From assembly GCA_012729935.1 (NCBI GenBank), contig JAAYBY010000142.1, positions 1 through 5,267 on the forward strand: DNA of 5,267 nucleotides, given 5' to 3'. Shown here piece after piece: positions 5,138 to 5,267 of the stretch. The notes under the pieces were generated by a model that was not told the origin of the DNA, made no database searches, and was given only the letters and a program-made list of their open reading frames with translations. The stretch comes from Clostridiaceae bacterium. Its GTDB lineage: Bacteria; Bacillota; Clostridia; Saccharofermentanales; UBA5734. How positions within the stretch are numbered: the first letter of the stretch is position 1; each line of letters starts with the position of its first letter. The position numbers and the translations under genes are program-made.

Positions 5138-5267
5138 ATGAAAAAATCTTGGTTCAAACTGCTTGCACTTGCGATCATGCTTGTCATGTCCATTGGCCTG
5201 ATCGCCGGCTGCACCACACAGGACTCGACAACGGGAAGCACATCAGGTGGTGGCACGACCACGACCA
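5138..5267 (+). CDS. Lipoprotein, probably a transporter solute-binding protein (partial, N-terminus only)
   Basis: The first 43 residues are visible and the frame is open to the window end. They form a classical lipoprotein signal: basic start MKKSWFK, hydrophobic core LLALAIMLVMSIGL (8-21) and lipobox I-A-G-C (22-25), so signal peptidase II would cleave before Cys25 and the protein would be anchored to the outer face of the membrane. A Ser/Thr/Gly-rich linker follows (TTQDSTTGSTSGGGTTTT, 26-43), a common feature of Gram-positive solute-binding lipoproteins. The mature domain is outside the window, so the family and ligand are unknown; a sugar or nucleoside ABC importer would suit the ribokinase and nucleoside hydrolase nearby. 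GAAGGAGGA (5121-5129) supports ATG 5138. It diverges from ribokinase across 335 bp. Confidence 0.85.
   Translation, partial: MKKSWFKLLALAIMLVMSIGLIAGCTTQDSTTGSTSGGGTTTT

Noticed and set aside
5111..5158. Direct repeat TGGTTCAAA at 5111-5119 and 5150-5158
   Set aside because: Only nine bases, one copy inside the signal peptide codons; no sign of a mobile element or target duplication.
5062..5262. Minus-strand open frame across the lipoprotein start
   Set aside because: Antisense shadow of a well-supported lipoprotein signal sequence with its own ribosome site.

Overview
The window looks like an accessory metabolic region of a Bacillota chromosome, most likely a Clostridia-type anaerobe. The clues are strong AGGAGG-type ribosome binding sites, SigA-like promoters, a Gram-positive-style lipoprotein, and two families I recall from Clostridioides difficile (the CD3073-type ECF S component and the CD3072-type TudS-related putative desulfidase). 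Base composition is mid-range, so I do not name a genus.

Layout, left to right. An ECF transporter S component (1-192, minus, cut by the window edge) lies 17 bp behind an MFS transporter (210-1403, minus) and the two form one operon. Back to back with it is a nucleoside hydrolase (1563-2510, plus), with promoters for both directions packed into about 1411-1562. A TudS/DUF523-type putative desulfidase (2482-3042, minus) converges on the hydrolase and overlaps it by 29 bp. A TenA/thiaminase-II-like protein (3112-3807, plus) diverges from the desulfidase. A ribokinase (3891-4802, minus) converges on TenA. A 335-bp intergenic region carries a ribokinase promoter with a palindromic operator candidate, and a separate rightward promoter with a leader of about 165 nt. 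That leader runs into a lipoprotein gene (5138 onward, plus, cut by the window edge), probably a transporter solute-binding protein.

The gene content reads as a salvage or catabolic module for a nucleoside-like compound. Two membrane importers and possibly a lipoprotein-dependent system would bring it in. The hydrolase would cut the N-glycosidic bond, ribokinase would phosphorylate the freed ribose, and the desulfidase and TenA-like enzyme would act on the released base. A sulfur-containing or amino-substituted pyrimidine fits the enzyme set, but this is inference. Two active-site changes support a non-standard substrate: the hydrolase has Ala where the classical catalytic His sits, and the TenA-like protein has Asn in place of the pyrimidine-binding Asp while keeping its other catalytic residues.

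The MFS open frame can be extended upstream through its own promoter, so the annotated start should be moved to about 1403. The best-placed ATG there is out of frame and opens only a three-codon ORF, which points to reinitiation at TTG or to a frameshift.
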